Below, in pieces: positions 18,725 through 29,883 of a stretch of DNA of 64,000 nt (within the stretch, counting starts at the first letter, position 1; each line of letters starts with the position of its first letter). The notes below the pieces were generated by a model. The model was not told the DNA's origin. It was given only the letters and a program-made list of their open reading frames with translations, and did no database searches. A program made the position numbers and the translations under genes. Source of the stretch: Adiantum capillus-veneris (taxonomy: Eukaryota; Streptophyta; Polypodiopsida; Polypodiales; Pteridaceae); contig CM043957.1 of the NCBI GenBank assembly GCA_014529385.2, positions 84,943,881 to 85,007,880 of the forward strand, in the 5' to 3' direction.

Positions 18725-20443
18725 CTACTTTGCTATTCTAGATGAGAGGCTCATGTGTTGTACTACATATGGAAGATTGTGCTCTAAGGTGAGAAAAACA
18801 AATGGCACCACATGGCCTAGCAAAACCACCTGAGATTCACCGATATGACACTTCTCTGGGTTGAGTTGTCCCCCAAATTGATGGAGCCTCTTAAGCCCCT
18901 CTTCAACCTTTTGGCAATGAAGTGATCTACAACTATAAATACAGAAATCATCCATAAAGACTCTTATAGATTTTCCAAAGAATGGCTGAAATACAAATAT
19001 TGTGAATCTCATGAAGGTGCTAGGAGCATTGGTGAGCCCAAAAGGCATCACTCTGAATGCAAAACATCCCCAAGGTGTGATGAAGGTGGTTTTTGGTTGG
19101 TCCTCTTCTGCTATTCTAATTTGAAAATATCCTGAATACCCATCACACACAGTGTAGCATTCGTGACCTGCTACTTCATTCAAAATTTCATCTTGGAAAG
19201 TGAGAGGGAAGTGGTCCCTCTTTGTCGCAGCATTGAGGGGTTTGTAATCCACGCAGACCCTCCACTTACCATTCTTCTTGGGAGTGACTACAATAGGTGA
19301 TACCCATTCGGAGTTGGATACTGGATAGATGAAGCCAGCCTTCAAGAGTCGATTCACTTCCTGTAGGAGAGCCTTTTGTTGCACAGATCCTAGTCGCCTT
19401 AACTTTTGAGCCATGGCTTTGGTCCCTGGTTTCAATTCAATTTGCTGCTCTATTACATCTACACCTCTTATTTGTGAGTAGTCAGTGATAAACAAATTGG
19501 GATACCTCCTTAACATATTGATGTAGGACCTCTTCTCCTCACAAGTAAGATCTTTTGCAAGCATCTTCTCAAATCCTTCTTCAAGGTGGTGGCATCTTTC
19601 ATCCCCTCGTGTGTGATTGTCTCTTGGCTTTTCTTCTACTGGAACATCTTGAGTGTTGGCGTTGAATACAATTCCCATTACCTCCAAAGAAGACTCCTCT
19701 TCACTGGTTGATGCACTGGTTGATGCTTCCTCATCACTTGAGTAGGGACTCTCCTCCTCGCTCTCTTCATCAACCGTGGTTTCATAGTTGACATCTAGTT
19801 GCTTTCCTTCTCGCCAATCATACACCACCGGTTGACCCTTCTTAAGAATCAAACGACCACTTTCCCATTTTTGATCTGCATTCACAGCAATGAGCCAAGG
19901 CCTCCCTAGGATGATGGGATAGCCCTTCCCCTTAGTTGGCATGACATACATATCCACTCGTGCATCTATGTTACATACAGAGACTTTTACATTTTCAATG
20001 ATCCCCAAACACTTCACACTTGAGTTGTTGGCTAGCCTAGCTTGACAATTAGAGGACTTTGTAATTTCAAGCCCTAACTTGTTCATTGATTTTTCCGTGA
20101 TCACACACATTTGAGCTCCACCATCAACATATACATTAGACACCTTTTTACCCCTTATGTAAGCATCCACAATGGGTTCCACATCTTTTTGTAGCTTTGA
20201 GGCCACAACCTTAATGGAAAGATTTGCTTTCTTTTTTGGAATTCTTGTACTTACCAACTTTGGCCATTGCCTTCTTACTTTGGCTGATAGGTGTAGAAGT
20301 TGAGGCCATGAAATGTTTGGCTTTTGGGTTTGTAAATCCTCCAAGATGTTGTAGGGCTCTAGCTCCTTTCCCAATGGGAAGTCGTTGATACCAATTTCCC
20401 TTCGCCTTGATCTTTTCTTCCTGCTACTTTCAGCTTCTTCCAT
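18725..20443 (-). CDS. pol: Unit 3 protease and reverse transcriptase (572 aa)
   Basis: Intact frame ending in the shared TAG. Two private substitutions are visible in the RT region: IEQQIEL where the others have IEHQIEL, and FPLTFQDE where the others have FPLPFQDE. Protease VDGGA and RT FMDD are present. The classical RNase H deletion is the same as in unit 2. Confidence 0.88.
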   Translation of the reverse strand: MEEAESSRKKRSRRREIGINDFPLGKELEPYNILEDLQTQKPNISWPQLLHLSAKVRRQWPKLVSTRIPKKKANLSIKVVASKLQKDVEPIVDAYIRGKKVSNVYVDGGAQMCVITEKSMNKLGLEITKSSNCQARLANNSSVKCLGIIENVKVSVCNIDARVDMYVMPTKGKGYPIILGRPWLIAVNADQKWESGRLILKKGQPVVYDWREGKQLDVNYETTVDEESEEESPYSSDEEASTSASTSEEESSLEVMGIVFNANTQDVPVEEKPRDNHTRGDERCHHLEEGFEKMLAKDLTCEEKRSYINMLRRYPNLFITDYSQIRGVDVIEQQIELKPGTKAMAQKLRRLGSVQQKALLQEVNRLLKAGFIYPVSNSEWVSPIVVTPKKNGKWRVCVDYKPLNAATKRDHFPLTFQDEILNEVAGHECYTVCDGYSGYFQIRIAEEDQPKTTFITPWGCFAFRVMPFGLTNAPSTFMRFTIFVFQPFFGKSIRVFMDDFCIYSCRSLHCQKVEEGLKRLHQFGGQLNPEKCHIGESQVVLLGHVVPFVFLTLEHNLPYVVQHMSLSSRIAK

Positions 20444-20509
20444 CTTTGACTTCTTCTTCTTGTCCCTTCTGGCTGAATTTGTTCCTTACTTCTCATGTCT
20501 TCATCCTTA

Positions 20510-21547
20510 TCATGTGCTCTTGTGCGTTTTTTCTGCCGGCATAACATCAAAGTTTAGAGTATGCTCATCTATTACCTCTTCTAGCTTGATGATGTTGACT
20601 CCTCTTTCTTCCTCCTCATGTGGGACGGGAGGTATATTTGCTGGTGGTGGTGGTCGTCGAAGGATTTGTGGTCCTTGAGCTTGTTCGTGTTGCACAGTGA
20701 GAGGAGGCGGTCTAGGGGGATATATGTCTCCCGGAAGTCGCCTTGGATGTGGACAATTGTACATGCCATGGCCCATTTCATTGCAATTCCAGCATCGCAA
20801 CTCTTGAGCTTGTCTTCGTTGATTGCGATTCCCTTCTCTTGGTTGTCGTTGTTGAGGTAGGCCTTGTACTAGATTCAGAGTGAGGTTCTCAAGCTGTTGA
20901 GTTAGCCTTTGTAAAACCTCTTGTTGAGAGTTATCTCCTATTTGTGAAGATTGTGCAAGAGGGGCCCTAATTGGTGCTTCCATGGTTTGTGAAGACTCCC
21001 TCTCACTCACTTCATTCAAACCCCTTGCTCTATGTGCTTGGAAGTGTAGTTTTCTAAACTTGATGATGGATACCTCACGTGCTTCTTCGAAGGTTGATGG
21101 GAATTTTAGCTCTACTTTAGCCTTTAAAAGTGGATACAAGCCAACCATGAATCTCTCTTTTTTTAGAAAGTTAGGTGCACCACCATGATTTTCTAATGTA
21201 GCCTCCCACCTACCCCATAGATTGACAAAGGTTGCTTCATAAGAGGGATAGTCTTCAAGTGATACCTGCTTATGCCCAATAAGACATTTCCATAGTCCTT
21301 CAGAAGTATCACCTTGCCCGAACTTGGAGAGGAAGCTTGCTCGCAGTCTCTCCCAATTGGACTTGATTTGGGGTTGCAAGGTCTCATACCATGCTTTAGC
21401 TTCTGCTTTTAGAACCAACGGGAAGGCTCGTAGCTTTACTTCCTCTTCATCTCTCCCGGATATGAGATGTGCCATCTCCAAGTTGTCAAGAAACTCTTGT
21501 GCATCTTCCCCACTTCTTGCATAGAACGTGGGAAAAGAACTTGACAT
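20510..21547 (-). CDS. gag: Unit 3 gypsy Gag (345 aa)
   Basis: Same length and sequence as unit 2 Gag, with the CCHC knuckle intact. It shares with unit 2 a G at the site reading ttccagcatcg (units 1 and 4 read ttccaacatcg); the change is synonymous in Gag. Confidence 0.9.
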   Translation of the reverse strand: MSSSFPTFYARSGEDAQEFLDNLEMAHLISGRDEEEVKLRAFPLVLKAEAKAWYETLQPQIKSNWERLRASFLSKFGQGDTSEGLWKCLIGHKQVSLEDYPSYEATFVNLWGRWEATLENHGGAPNFLKKERFMVGLYPLLKAKVELKFPSTFEEAREVSIIKFRKLHFQAHRARGLNEVSERESSQTMEAPIRAPLAQSSQIGDNSQQEVLQRLTQQLENLTLNLVQGLPQQRQPREGNRNQRRQAQELRCWNCNEMGHGMYNCPHPRRLPGDIYPPRPPPLTVQHEQAQGPQILRRPPPPANIPPVPHEEEERGVNIIKLEEVIDEHTLNFDVMPAEKTHKST

Positions 21548-21631
21548 TTTGTTTAGACTTTTTTAAATCTCTTTTTTTCAAGAAACTTTTCTCTTACAGG
21601 CCGCACAAGATTATTGACACTATAAATTTGA

Positions 21632-21844
21632 TTACATTAAAATGAAGATGTACACATCCATTGTTAATTCGTACTTTATCATAGGTAGAATAAATGGATT
21701 AATTGAAGCATTGATTTCATTGAGGCGAGTGGATCCAAATATCCTCCTTATGATAGACTGAAACCTAAACTTAGTTGCAATGATTATATGAATGGATTGC
21801 CGAGCAATAGGCCTAAAAGGTTCATTATTTTGATCGTGATTCAT
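21632..21844 (-). CDS. Leader microprotein B, unit 3
   Basis: Unchanged 70-codon ORF in the same position relative to gag as in the other units. Persistence in all four units is weak evidence on its own because the units are nearly identical; the A/B comparison carries the weight. Confidence 0.6.
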   Translation of the reverse strand: MNHDQNNEPFRPIARQSIHIIIATKFRFQSIIRRIFGSTRLNEINASINPFILPMIKYELTMDVYIFILM

Positions 21845-21927
21845 GTGCTACTCCTCGTTGTTGGTTTGAAGACCTCGTTCCTTCATATGGCCCTTGAGCA
21901 CCCCTTCACCACTCCTTGTTCCTGCCT

Positions 21928-22140
21928 TTAAAACAAAATGAAAACGTGAACATCAAAAGACGTTTCATAATTGATGATTGGAAGTATAATTGGATTGGGT
22001 GATGCCAGTATTTCTCTAAGTCTTTCTACACCAAACATAAAAACAATGCGTTGCTGGAAAAAGACTTTTCTATCTATGTGAACATTTACTCTAATGTGTT
22101 GTGCAAAATGAAATGGATAGATGGGAACTCCATTGTTCAT
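21928..22140 (-). CDS. Leader microprotein A, unit 3
   Basis: Unchanged copy of ORF A; ATG at 22140, TAA at 21928. Confidence 0.6.
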   Translation of the reverse strand: MNNGVPIYPFHFAQHIRVNVHIDRKVFFQQRIVFMFGVERLREILASPNPIILPIINYETSFDVHVFILF

Positions 22141-22889
22141 CACTAAAGAATTTGAAGGTAACTTGGAAATATGTTCCTCCGTGGGGGCACCACTTTATGA
22201 GGGCGAGCTTTTTGAAATGGGGCCTCTTAACCCAAACCAATGGGCCTACCCTCACAAAATGTTCATAAAGAGGTACGCACACTACTTGGGGCACCACCTT
22301 CTTTTGGGAGTGGAGAAGGAAACCAATCAAAATGACACTTGCACTCACCTACTCAAGCAACACACTTTGAAAACCCCCTTACTCTATATACACTTTGGAC
22401 ACTTGAACACCATCAACGATTATGCAACCCAATGCCGTGCATCAAAATGAAATATGCAATTTGTGGAATAGCATTCACCTTCTCCCCATAAGAATACCCA
22501 TAATACACCCAAACTCTTCCTCTCTCAAGCACTCATCAAAAAATCATGCACACAAGACTTGCCTCTCATACACACAAGAGAATCACTTACATCAAACTAA
22601 CACACTTTGCATAGAGAGCTCATCTCCATCTATGCAATACCGTGACACAAATAAAATCACCATGAGAGGTAGCCACATGCATATGTAATGAAGAAAAAGA
22701 GAGTTGGAGTGAGAAATTTCTTTAGACCAATTGAATAAGTGTGGAGAAACAAACCAATGGTAAATTGAGAATAGAACACTTACTTGATTTCTCGCACACC
22801 TTTTAAGGGGAGGACCGACGCTTGCTAACCATCACGAATTGCGACACTTGAAAGATTTGAAGATGATTTCATGATCATCAACATAACCA

Positions 22890-24275
22890 TGAGAGAGATC
22901 ATGATGTATTTACAAGTTATTGAGGTGCTACAAATGGTTTATTGGGTTGATGGAGTAAGAGATTGTAGAATGGAAAGAGTGGAGAATAGAGTTGCACTTC
23001 CTCCAAAGAGGAAGGTTAGGAGGGAGGGTGTGAAAGAGGGAGGGTTGGGGTTTCTACTATTGATCAAGAAACAACATGAAGTTGAAAATATAGGTGTGTG
23101 TGTGTGTCCTTGAGTCTCTCCAAGGGAGGCTATTTATAGTTGTGTAGGAGTGGGATTATGCTACACTTAATTAGAGTAAGTGATTAGACCTAATTAAGTG
23201 TCCTTTGACCACTCATTGAATATTGGACATAAAAGGGACTATTTATTCACCAAAAATATCATTTTAGACCGTGAAGGCTCCATAGGGGTGCATAATGTAG
23301 GTGGGCCCCACCATGAGGCCCTACGGGTGGCTCCTGCGGGGTATCTCAACTTGTCTGTCTTGGCATTTAGAAAGCATCTTTAGGTTGGTCCCATCACATG
23401 CAAGTGACCTTGAACACTCATTGCTCTTCTAGAAGATGAGTAGGGGAAAAATAAGATCTCACCCTCTTGATTTACTTGATTTACAGTTCCCTTTTGCTGC
23501 GAATCTGACAGATTTACACTATTTTGACCATAACTTTTTACCTGTAGCTCGGAATGACATGCTTCAAAAGGCAAAATTGACCTTCTCAACATGTTTGATA
23601 TGAATTTGGACTATTCTTCACACCCATGCACCAAGGAATTCGGTTTGGGAGGTCCACACTAGGCTAGGGAACCTTTTGCTTCCAAGTCTTCTTGTATGGG
23701 CCCTTTGCTTGTATGCATCCAAGGGGAATCATGCTTTTTCAAAAGGCTATGATGCTTAAACAAATAGAGGAGGGCCCAATATTATTTGCTTGTGAAAAGA
23801 ATATACAATTGGAGTCTTTTTTGAAAAGAGAAAAACTATATGTATATTCTTAAGAGATATTGGGCCACCTATGTAGGGGGCATAAAAGACGTGTAGAGAG
23901 GGACCATAATCTTTGGTAAAGACAAGTGGAGAGTTGATTTCCATGGGAATTTATCTATATGGGGTGGAAGATGGATATATTATTTTTCTACTACTAATTC
24001 AAAAGAGGTAAGAAAGTTTGGGGGTATATAGTTGGTTATTGTATGCTTATTCTATTTACAAAGCAAAGAAGAAAAGGGTGGTAATATAAATATATGACTA
24101 AGGTGACATTTTTGAGAAGAGTATAATGTATGTGTCGCCACAAAGGTTAAACGAAGAGGGGGAATTTACTCTAGATAACTTAATAGCGTAGAAAAATATA
24201 TACACATATGAGGAAGAGGACGTTGAGTAGGCTGACAAATGTTGCAAAAAGATGGTTACCATTTTATGCCACTCA
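22890..24275 (-). repeat. LTR 4 (shared by units 3 and 4); left boundary approximate
   Basis: TATA box at 23130-23139. It groups with LTR 3 at the agacgtgtag site and at ggtgtgaaagag in the downstream part, but lacks LTR 3's private changes. Confidence 0.7.
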
Positions 24276-24445
24276 TATTAGCCCTCCCCCAAGCCTAGAG
24301 ATATTCATATCTTTAGGAGGACGGGTTTGCTTCTTTTTCTTCTTTTTTTTTCTCTTTTTTTGTCATTTTTCCTTTTTCACTTTTTTTTTCCGATAGGAGG
24401 AGTGTCATGCACTCTTTTACTCCATTAGACCTGCTTTTCATTACC

Positions 24446-26467
24446 TCAATCCCATAAATCGGAGATGGGAGGGTTCCCTTGGGTATGTTCAAATTCCAAG
24501 GCTGGTTCTTCTTTGCACATCAAAGCTTTAAAAATAGGTGGAGCATTTGCCAAGCCGAAGGGAGCCATGTCAATTTGGAGCTTAGACGATGTAGACAGAT
24601 GACTGCCTATCAATGGATTGATACGTTGAAAGTAGGGCTTTAATCTCCATCCGTTGACTCTGGTCTTGTGGAGTTTTCCTGATAAATCTGCTAATCTGTA
24701 ACTACCATTCCCAAACTTTGTTTTTATTATGAAAGGTCCCTCCCATCTTTGCAAAAACTTTTTGTCAAGTCGAGTATCAAGTCGGTTATCATAGCGAAGA
24801 ACCAACATACCTTCCTTCAATCCTTTCCCCTTGAGCTTCTTGTTGATTTTATCCCTTTGGCTTGTCGCTTTGGTGATGTAGTGATCAATGGACTCTTCTC
24901 TATCTAGCTCAAGTCGTTGGAGATCTAAGATCCTTTCATGTAGAACCTCCTTTGGTTTTTTTGCCACTCTTGCAAGAACGCGCAAGCTTGAGAGCTCTAC
25001 CTCAATGGGGAGAAGTGCTTCCTGTCCATAAACTAGATGAAAAGGGGTGAATTGGGTAGATACCTTGAAAGATGTCCTATACGCCCAAAGACCAGCCGTC
25101 AAATGGCGATTCCAATTATTAGGCCGGTCCACAACCTGTTTAGAAATGATCTTACATATCATTCCATTCACTTTTTCTACCAATCCATTGCATTGAGGAT
25201 AGTAGGGTGTGGAATGCATGTGTTTCACTTTTAACCTCCTCAAGAGATCATTCAGAAGGTCAGCCCTAAAACCCGGGCCTCGATCTGATAAGATTTCTAG
25301 GGGTGTTCCAAACCTACTACAAATATGATCAAAAATAAACTTTGATACCTCTTCAGCTATGATTCGGGTTGTGCTTGTTGCTTCCGCCAATCGTGTCATG
25401 TAGTCAACACCCATGATGATGAAAACCTTCCCTGTAGAAGTACGAGGTAGGGGACCTATTGCATCCACACCCCACTTTTCAAAAGGGCCATAAGATATTA
25501 TTGGGACTCGAGGCTCATATGTTAGTCGTCTATCCCCAGCAATTTGGCATGGCTTACATGCTTTACACCAATATTGGACATCACGATGTAAGCTCGGCCA
25601 AATAAACCCTGCTTGTAAAATCTTCCTACTTGTAATATCTTGAGAAAAGTGACCACCACAGACATCATCATGACATGAAAGAAGAATTTTCTCTATCTCT
25701 TGCACACCTGGTACTCTCCTCAAGACCAAATCTTTCCCTTTGTGATATAAATCATCCCCGATCAACTGGTAAGGTGTGGCCTTCTTAACTAGTCTATGTC
25801 TTTGCACCTTGTCTAAGTGTTTGGGACACTCACCTGCTTGTAGAAAGAAGATAATGTCTTTTAGCTCCTCTTGACCTTGATATTTGGATTCATATAGTTT
25901 CACACCTCCTACCGCCATTTGAAGCTTTTCATTTGCGAGTAAGTCTGCTTCCTTGTTATGAGTTCTCACAATGTGTTGTACCTGTGTTGCTTTAAAACCC
26001 TTCATCAAAGCTCTTACACTACTAAGCCACTCAAACAATGTACGATTCGTGCACCTCCAAGTCCCTTGGATTTGCCTGACCACTAGCAAAGAATCACCTT
26101 TTATAATAAGTCTTTGTATGCCTAATTCTTTGCATTCTTCTAACCCAAGGGTTAGAGCAGCATACTCAGCCTCATTGTTAGAGTGAACATTGGGTAGAGT
26201 GATACCTTTTCTAACCATTACCTCCTTTTGTGGGTTTAAAATGAGAATCCCCCCTGCTGCTTTGTCTTGTTGGTGTTGATAGGCTCCGTCAAAGCATAAA
26301 GTATGGTCATTATCAATCTCCTTCACTTTGAAATGTTTTGAGCCTTCCTCTCTTTGTAGTCGTGATCCTTCCCTTTCTCTCACTTTGTAGGTGAGAATGT
26401 CTGCAAGTCCTGCTCTTGTGCTATCTTCTACAAGGAAAGTGTATTCAAATTCTTGGAGTTCAAGCAC
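24446..26467 (-). CDS. pol: Unit 4 archaeal-type RNase H and integrase (673 codons)
   Basis: Intact in all visible catalytic positions. It is mosaic: the RNase H part carries the RCTNRT variant of unit 3, while the integrase C-terminus matches unit 2 (DTRL present, EFEHTQ ending, ccgttgactc at the DNA level). This suggests exchange between units after duplication. Confidence 0.9.
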   Translation of the reverse strand: MLELQEFEYTFLVEDSTRAGLADILTYKVREREGSRLQREEGSKHFKVKEIDNDHTLCFDGAYQHQQDKAAGGILILNPQKEVMVRKGITLPNVHSNNEAEYAALTLGLEECKELGIQRLIIKGDSLLVVRQIQGTWRCTNRTLFEWLSSVRALMKGFKATQVQHIVRTHNKEADLLANEKLQMAVGGVKLYESKYQGQEELKDIIFFLQAGECPKHLDKVQRHRLVKKATPYQLIGDDLYHKGKDLVLRRVPGVQEIEKILLSCHDDVCGGHFSQDITSRKILQAGFIWPSLHRDVQYWCKACKPCQIAGDRRLTYEPRVPIISYGPFEKWGVDAIGPLPRTSTGKVFIIMGVDYMTRLAEATSTTRIIAEEVSKFIFDHICSRFGTPLEILSDRGPGFRADLLNDLLRRLKVKHMHSTPYYPQCNGLVEKVNGMICKIISKQVVDRPNNWNRHLTAGLWAYRTSFKVSTQFTPFHLVYGQEALLPIEVELSSLRVLARVAKKPKEVLHERILDLQRLELDREESIDHYITKATSQRDKINKKLKGKGLKEGMLVLRYDNRLDTRLDKKFLQRWEGPFIIKTKFGNGSYRLADLSGKLHKTRVNGWRLKPYFQRINPLIGSHLSTSSKLQIDMAPFGLANAPPIFKALMCKEEPALEFEHTQGNPPISDLWD

Positions 26468-28186
26468 CTACTTTGCTATTCTAGATGAGAGGCTCATGTG
26501 TTGTACTACATATGGAAGATTGTGCTCTAAGGTGAGAAAAACAAATGGCACCACATGGCCTAGCAAAACCACCTGAGATTCACCGATATGACACTTCTCT
26601 GGGTTGAGTTGTCCCCCAAATTGATGGAGCCTCTTAAGCCCCTCTTCAACCTTTTGGCAATGAAGTGATCTACAACTATAAATACAGAAATCATCCATAA
26701 AGACTCTTATAGATTTTCCAAAGAATGGCTGAAATACAAATATTGTGAATCTCATGAAGGTGCTAGGAGCATTGGTGAGCCCAAAAGGCATCACTCTGAA
26801 TGCAAAACATCCCCAAGGTGTGATGAAGGTGGTTTTTGGTTGGTCCTCTTCTGCTATTCTAATTTGAAAATATCCTGAATACCCATCACACACAGTGTAG
26901 CATTCGTGACCTGCTACTTCATTCAAAATTTCATCTTGGAAAGGGAGAGGGAAGTGGTCCCTCTTTGTCGCAGCATTGAGGGGTTTGTAATCCACGCAGA
27001 CCCTCCACTTACCATTCTTCTTGGGAGTGACTACAATAGGTGATACCCATTCGGAGTTGGATACTGGATAGATGAAGCCAGCCTTCAAGAGTCGATTCAC
27101 TTCCTGTAGGAGAGCCTTTTGTTGCACAGATCCTAGTCGCCTTAACTTTTGAGCCATGGCTTTGGTCCCTGGTTTCAATTCAATTTGATGCTCTATTACA
27201 TCTACACCTCTTATTTGTGAGTAGTCAGTGATAAACAAATTGGGATACCTCCTTAACATATTGATGTAGGACCTCTTCTCCTCACAAGTAAGATCTTTTG
27301 CAAGCATCTTCTCAAATCCTTCTTCAAGGTGGTGGCATCTTTCATCCCCTCGTGTGTGATTGTCTCTTGGCTTTTCTTCTACTGGAACATCTTGAGTGTT
27401 GGCGTTGAATACAATTCCCATTACCTCCAAAGAAGACTCCTCTTCACTGGTTGATGCACTGGTTGATGCTTCCTCATCACTTGAGTAGGGACTCTCCTCC
27501 TCGCTCTCTTCATCAACCGTGGTTTCATAGTTGACATCTAGTTGCTTTCCTTCTCGCCAATCATACACCACCGGTTGACCCTTCTTAAGAATCAAACGAC
27601 CACTTTCCCATTTTTGATCTGCATTCACAGCAATGAGCCAAGGCCTCCCTAGGATGATGGGATAGCCCTTCCCCTTAGTTGGCATGACATACATATCCAC
27701 TCGTGCATCTATGTTACATACAGAGACTTTTACATTTTCAATGATCCCCAAACACTTCACACTTGAGTTGTTGGCTAGCCTAGCTTGACAATTAGAGGAC
27801 TTTGTAATTTCAAGCCCTAACTTGTTCATTGATTTTTCCGTGATCACACACATTTGAGCTCCACCATCAACATATACATTAGACACCTTTTTACCCCTTA
27901 TGTAAGCATCCACAATGGGTTCCACATCTTTTTGTAGCTTTGAGGCCACAACCTTAATGGAAAGATTTGCTTTCTTTTTTGGAATTCTTGTACTTACCAA
28001 CTTTGGCCATTGCCTTCTTACTTTGGCTGATAGGTGTAGAAGTTGAGGCCATGAAATGTTTGGCTTTTGGGTTTGTAAATCCTCCAAGATGTTGTAGGGC
28101 TCTAGCTCCTTTCCCAATGGGAAGTCGTTGATACCAATTTCCCTTCGCCTTGATCTTTTCTTCCTGCTACTTTCAGCTTCTTCCAT
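26468..28186 (-). CDS. pol: Unit 4 protease and reverse transcriptase (572 aa)
   Basis: Same protein as unit 2, with VDGGA, FMDD, the RNase H deletion and the terminal TAG. No private amino-acid change was noticed. Confidence 0.9.
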   Translation of the reverse strand: MEEAESSRKKRSRRREIGINDFPLGKELEPYNILEDLQTQKPNISWPQLLHLSAKVRRQWPKLVSTRIPKKKANLSIKVVASKLQKDVEPIVDAYIRGKKVSNVYVDGGAQMCVITEKSMNKLGLEITKSSNCQARLANNSSVKCLGIIENVKVSVCNIDARVDMYVMPTKGKGYPIILGRPWLIAVNADQKWESGRLILKKGQPVVYDWREGKQLDVNYETTVDEESEEESPYSSDEEASTSASTSEEESSLEVMGIVFNANTQDVPVEEKPRDNHTRGDERCHHLEEGFEKMLAKDLTCEEKRSYINMLRRYPNLFITDYSQIRGVDVIEHQIELKPGTKAMAQKLRRLGSVQQKALLQEVNRLLKAGFIYPVSNSEWVSPIVVTPKKNGKWRVCVDYKPLNAATKRDHFPLPFQDEILNEVAGHECYTVCDGYSGYFQIRIAEEDQPKTTFITPWGCFAFRVMPFGLTNAPSTFMRFTIFVFQPFFGKSIRVFMDDFCIYSCRSLHCQKVEEGLKRLHQFGGQLNPEKCHIGESQVVLLGHVVPFVFLTLEHNLPYVVQHMSLSSRIAK

Positions 28187-28252
28187 CTTTGACTTCTTCT
28201 TCTTGTCCCTTCTGGCTGAATTTGTTCCTTACTTCTCATGTCTTCATCCTTA

Positions 28253-29290
28253 TCATGTGCTCTTGTGCGTTTTTTCTGCCGGCATAACATCAAAGTTTAG
28301 AGTATGCTCATCTATTACCTCTTCTAGCTTGATGATGTTGACTCCTCTTTCTTCCTCCTCATGTGGGACGGGAGGTATATTTGCTGGTGGTGGTGGTCGT
28401 CGAAGGATTTGTGGTCCTTGAGCTTGTTCGTGTTGCACAGTGAGAGGAGGCGGTCTAGGGGGATATATGTCTCCCGGAAGTCGCCTTGGATGTGGACAAT
28501 TGTACATGCCATGGCCCATTTCATTGCAATTCCAACATCGCAACTCTTGAGCTTGTCTTCGTTGATTGCGATTCCCTTCTCTTGGTTGTCGTTGTTGAGG
28601 TAGGCCTTGTACTAGATTCAGAGTGAGGTTCTCAAGCTGTTGAGTTAGCCTTTGTAAAACCTCTTGTTGAGAGTTATCTCCTATTTGTGAAGATTGTGCA
28701 AGAGGGGCCCTAATTGGTGCTTCCATGGTTTGTGAAGACTCCCTCTCACTCACTTCATTCAAACCCCTTGCTCTATGTGCTTGGAAGTGTAGTTTTCTAA
28801 ACTTGATGATGGATACCTCACGTGCTTCTTCGAAGGTTGATGGGAATTTTAGCTCTACTTTAGCCTTTAAAAGTGGATACAAGCCAACCATGAATCTCTC
28901 TTTTTTTAGAAAGTTAGGTGCACCACCATGATTTTCTAATGTAGCCTCCCACCTACCCCATAGATTGACAAAGGTTGCTTCATAAGAGGGATAGTCTTCA
29001 AGTGATACCTGCTTATGCCCAATAAGACATTTCCATAGTCCTTCAGAAGTATCACCTTGCCCGAACTTGGAGAGGAAGCTTGCTCGCAGTCTCTCCCAAT
29101 TGGACTTGATTTGGGGTTGCAAGGTCTCATACCATGCTTTAGCTTCTGCTTTTAGAACCAACGGGAAGGCTCGTAGCTTTACTTCCTCTTCATCTCTCCC
29201 GGATATGAGATGTGCCATCTCCAAGTTGTCAAGAAACTCTTGTGCATCTTCCCCACTTCTTGCATAGAACATGGGAAAAGAACTTGACAT
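28253..29290 (-). CDS. gag: Unit 4 gypsy Gag (345 aa)
   Basis: As unit 2, except Thr to Met at residue 7 (FPMFYAR), from one base change near 29271. The CCHC knuckle is intact. Confidence 0.9.
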   Translation of the reverse strand: MSSSFPMFYARSGEDAQEFLDNLEMAHLISGRDEEEVKLRAFPLVLKAEAKAWYETLQPQIKSNWERLRASFLSKFGQGDTSEGLWKCLIGHKQVSLEDYPSYEATFVNLWGRWEATLENHGGAPNFLKKERFMVGLYPLLKAKVELKFPSTFEEAREVSIIKFRKLHFQAHRARGLNEVSERESSQTMEAPIRAPLAQSSQIGDNSQQEVLQRLTQQLENLTLNLVQGLPQQRQPREGNRNQRRQAQELRCWNCNEMGHGMYNCPHPRRLPGDIYPPRPPPLTVQHEQAQGPQILRRPPPPANIPPVPHEEEERGVNIIKLEEVIDEHTLNFDVMPAEKTHKST

Positions 29291-29374
29291 TTTGTTTAGA
29301 CTTTTTTAAATCTCTTTTTTTCAAGAAACTTTTCTCTTACAGGCCGCACAAGATTATTGACACTATAAATTTGA

Positions 29375-29587
29375 TTACATTAAAATGAAGATGTACACAT
29401 CCATTGTTAATTCGTACTTTATCATAGGTAGAATAAATGGATTAATTGAAGCATTGATTTCATTGAGGCGAGTGGATCCAAATATCCTCCTTATGATAGA
29501 CTGAAACCTAAACTTAGTTGCAATGATTATATGAATGGATTGCCGAGCAATAGGCCTAAAAGGTTCATTATTTTGATCGTGATTCAT
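29375..29587 (-). CDS. Leader microprotein B, unit 4
   Basis: Unchanged copy of ORF B; same spacing to gag and to ORF A as in the other units. Confidence 0.6.
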   Translation of the reverse strand: MNHDQNNEPFRPIARQSIHIIIATKFRFQSIIRRIFGSTRLNEINASINPFILPMIKYELTMDVYIFILM

Positions 29588-29670
29588 GTGCTACTCCTCG
29601 TTGTTGGTTTGAAGACCTCGTTCCTTCATATGGCCCTTGAGCACCCCTTCACCACTCCTTGTTCCTGCCT

Positions 29671-29883
29671 TTAAAACAAAATGAAAACGTGAACATCAAA
29701 AGACGTTTCATAATTGATGATTGGAAGTATAATTGGATTGGGTGATGCCAGTATTTCTCTAAGTCTTTCTACACCAAACATAAAAACAATGCGTTGCTGG
29801 AAAAAGACTTTTCTATCTATGTGAACATTTACTCTAATGTGTTGTGCAAAATGAAATGGATAGATGGGAACTCCATTGTTCAT
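29671..29883 (-). CDS. Leader microprotein A, unit 4
   Basis: Unchanged copy of ORF A; ATG at 29883, TAA at 29671. Confidence 0.6.
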   Translation of the reverse strand: MNNGVPIYPFHFAQHIRVNVHIDRKVFFQQRIVFMFGVERLREILASPNPIILPIINYETSFDVHVFILF

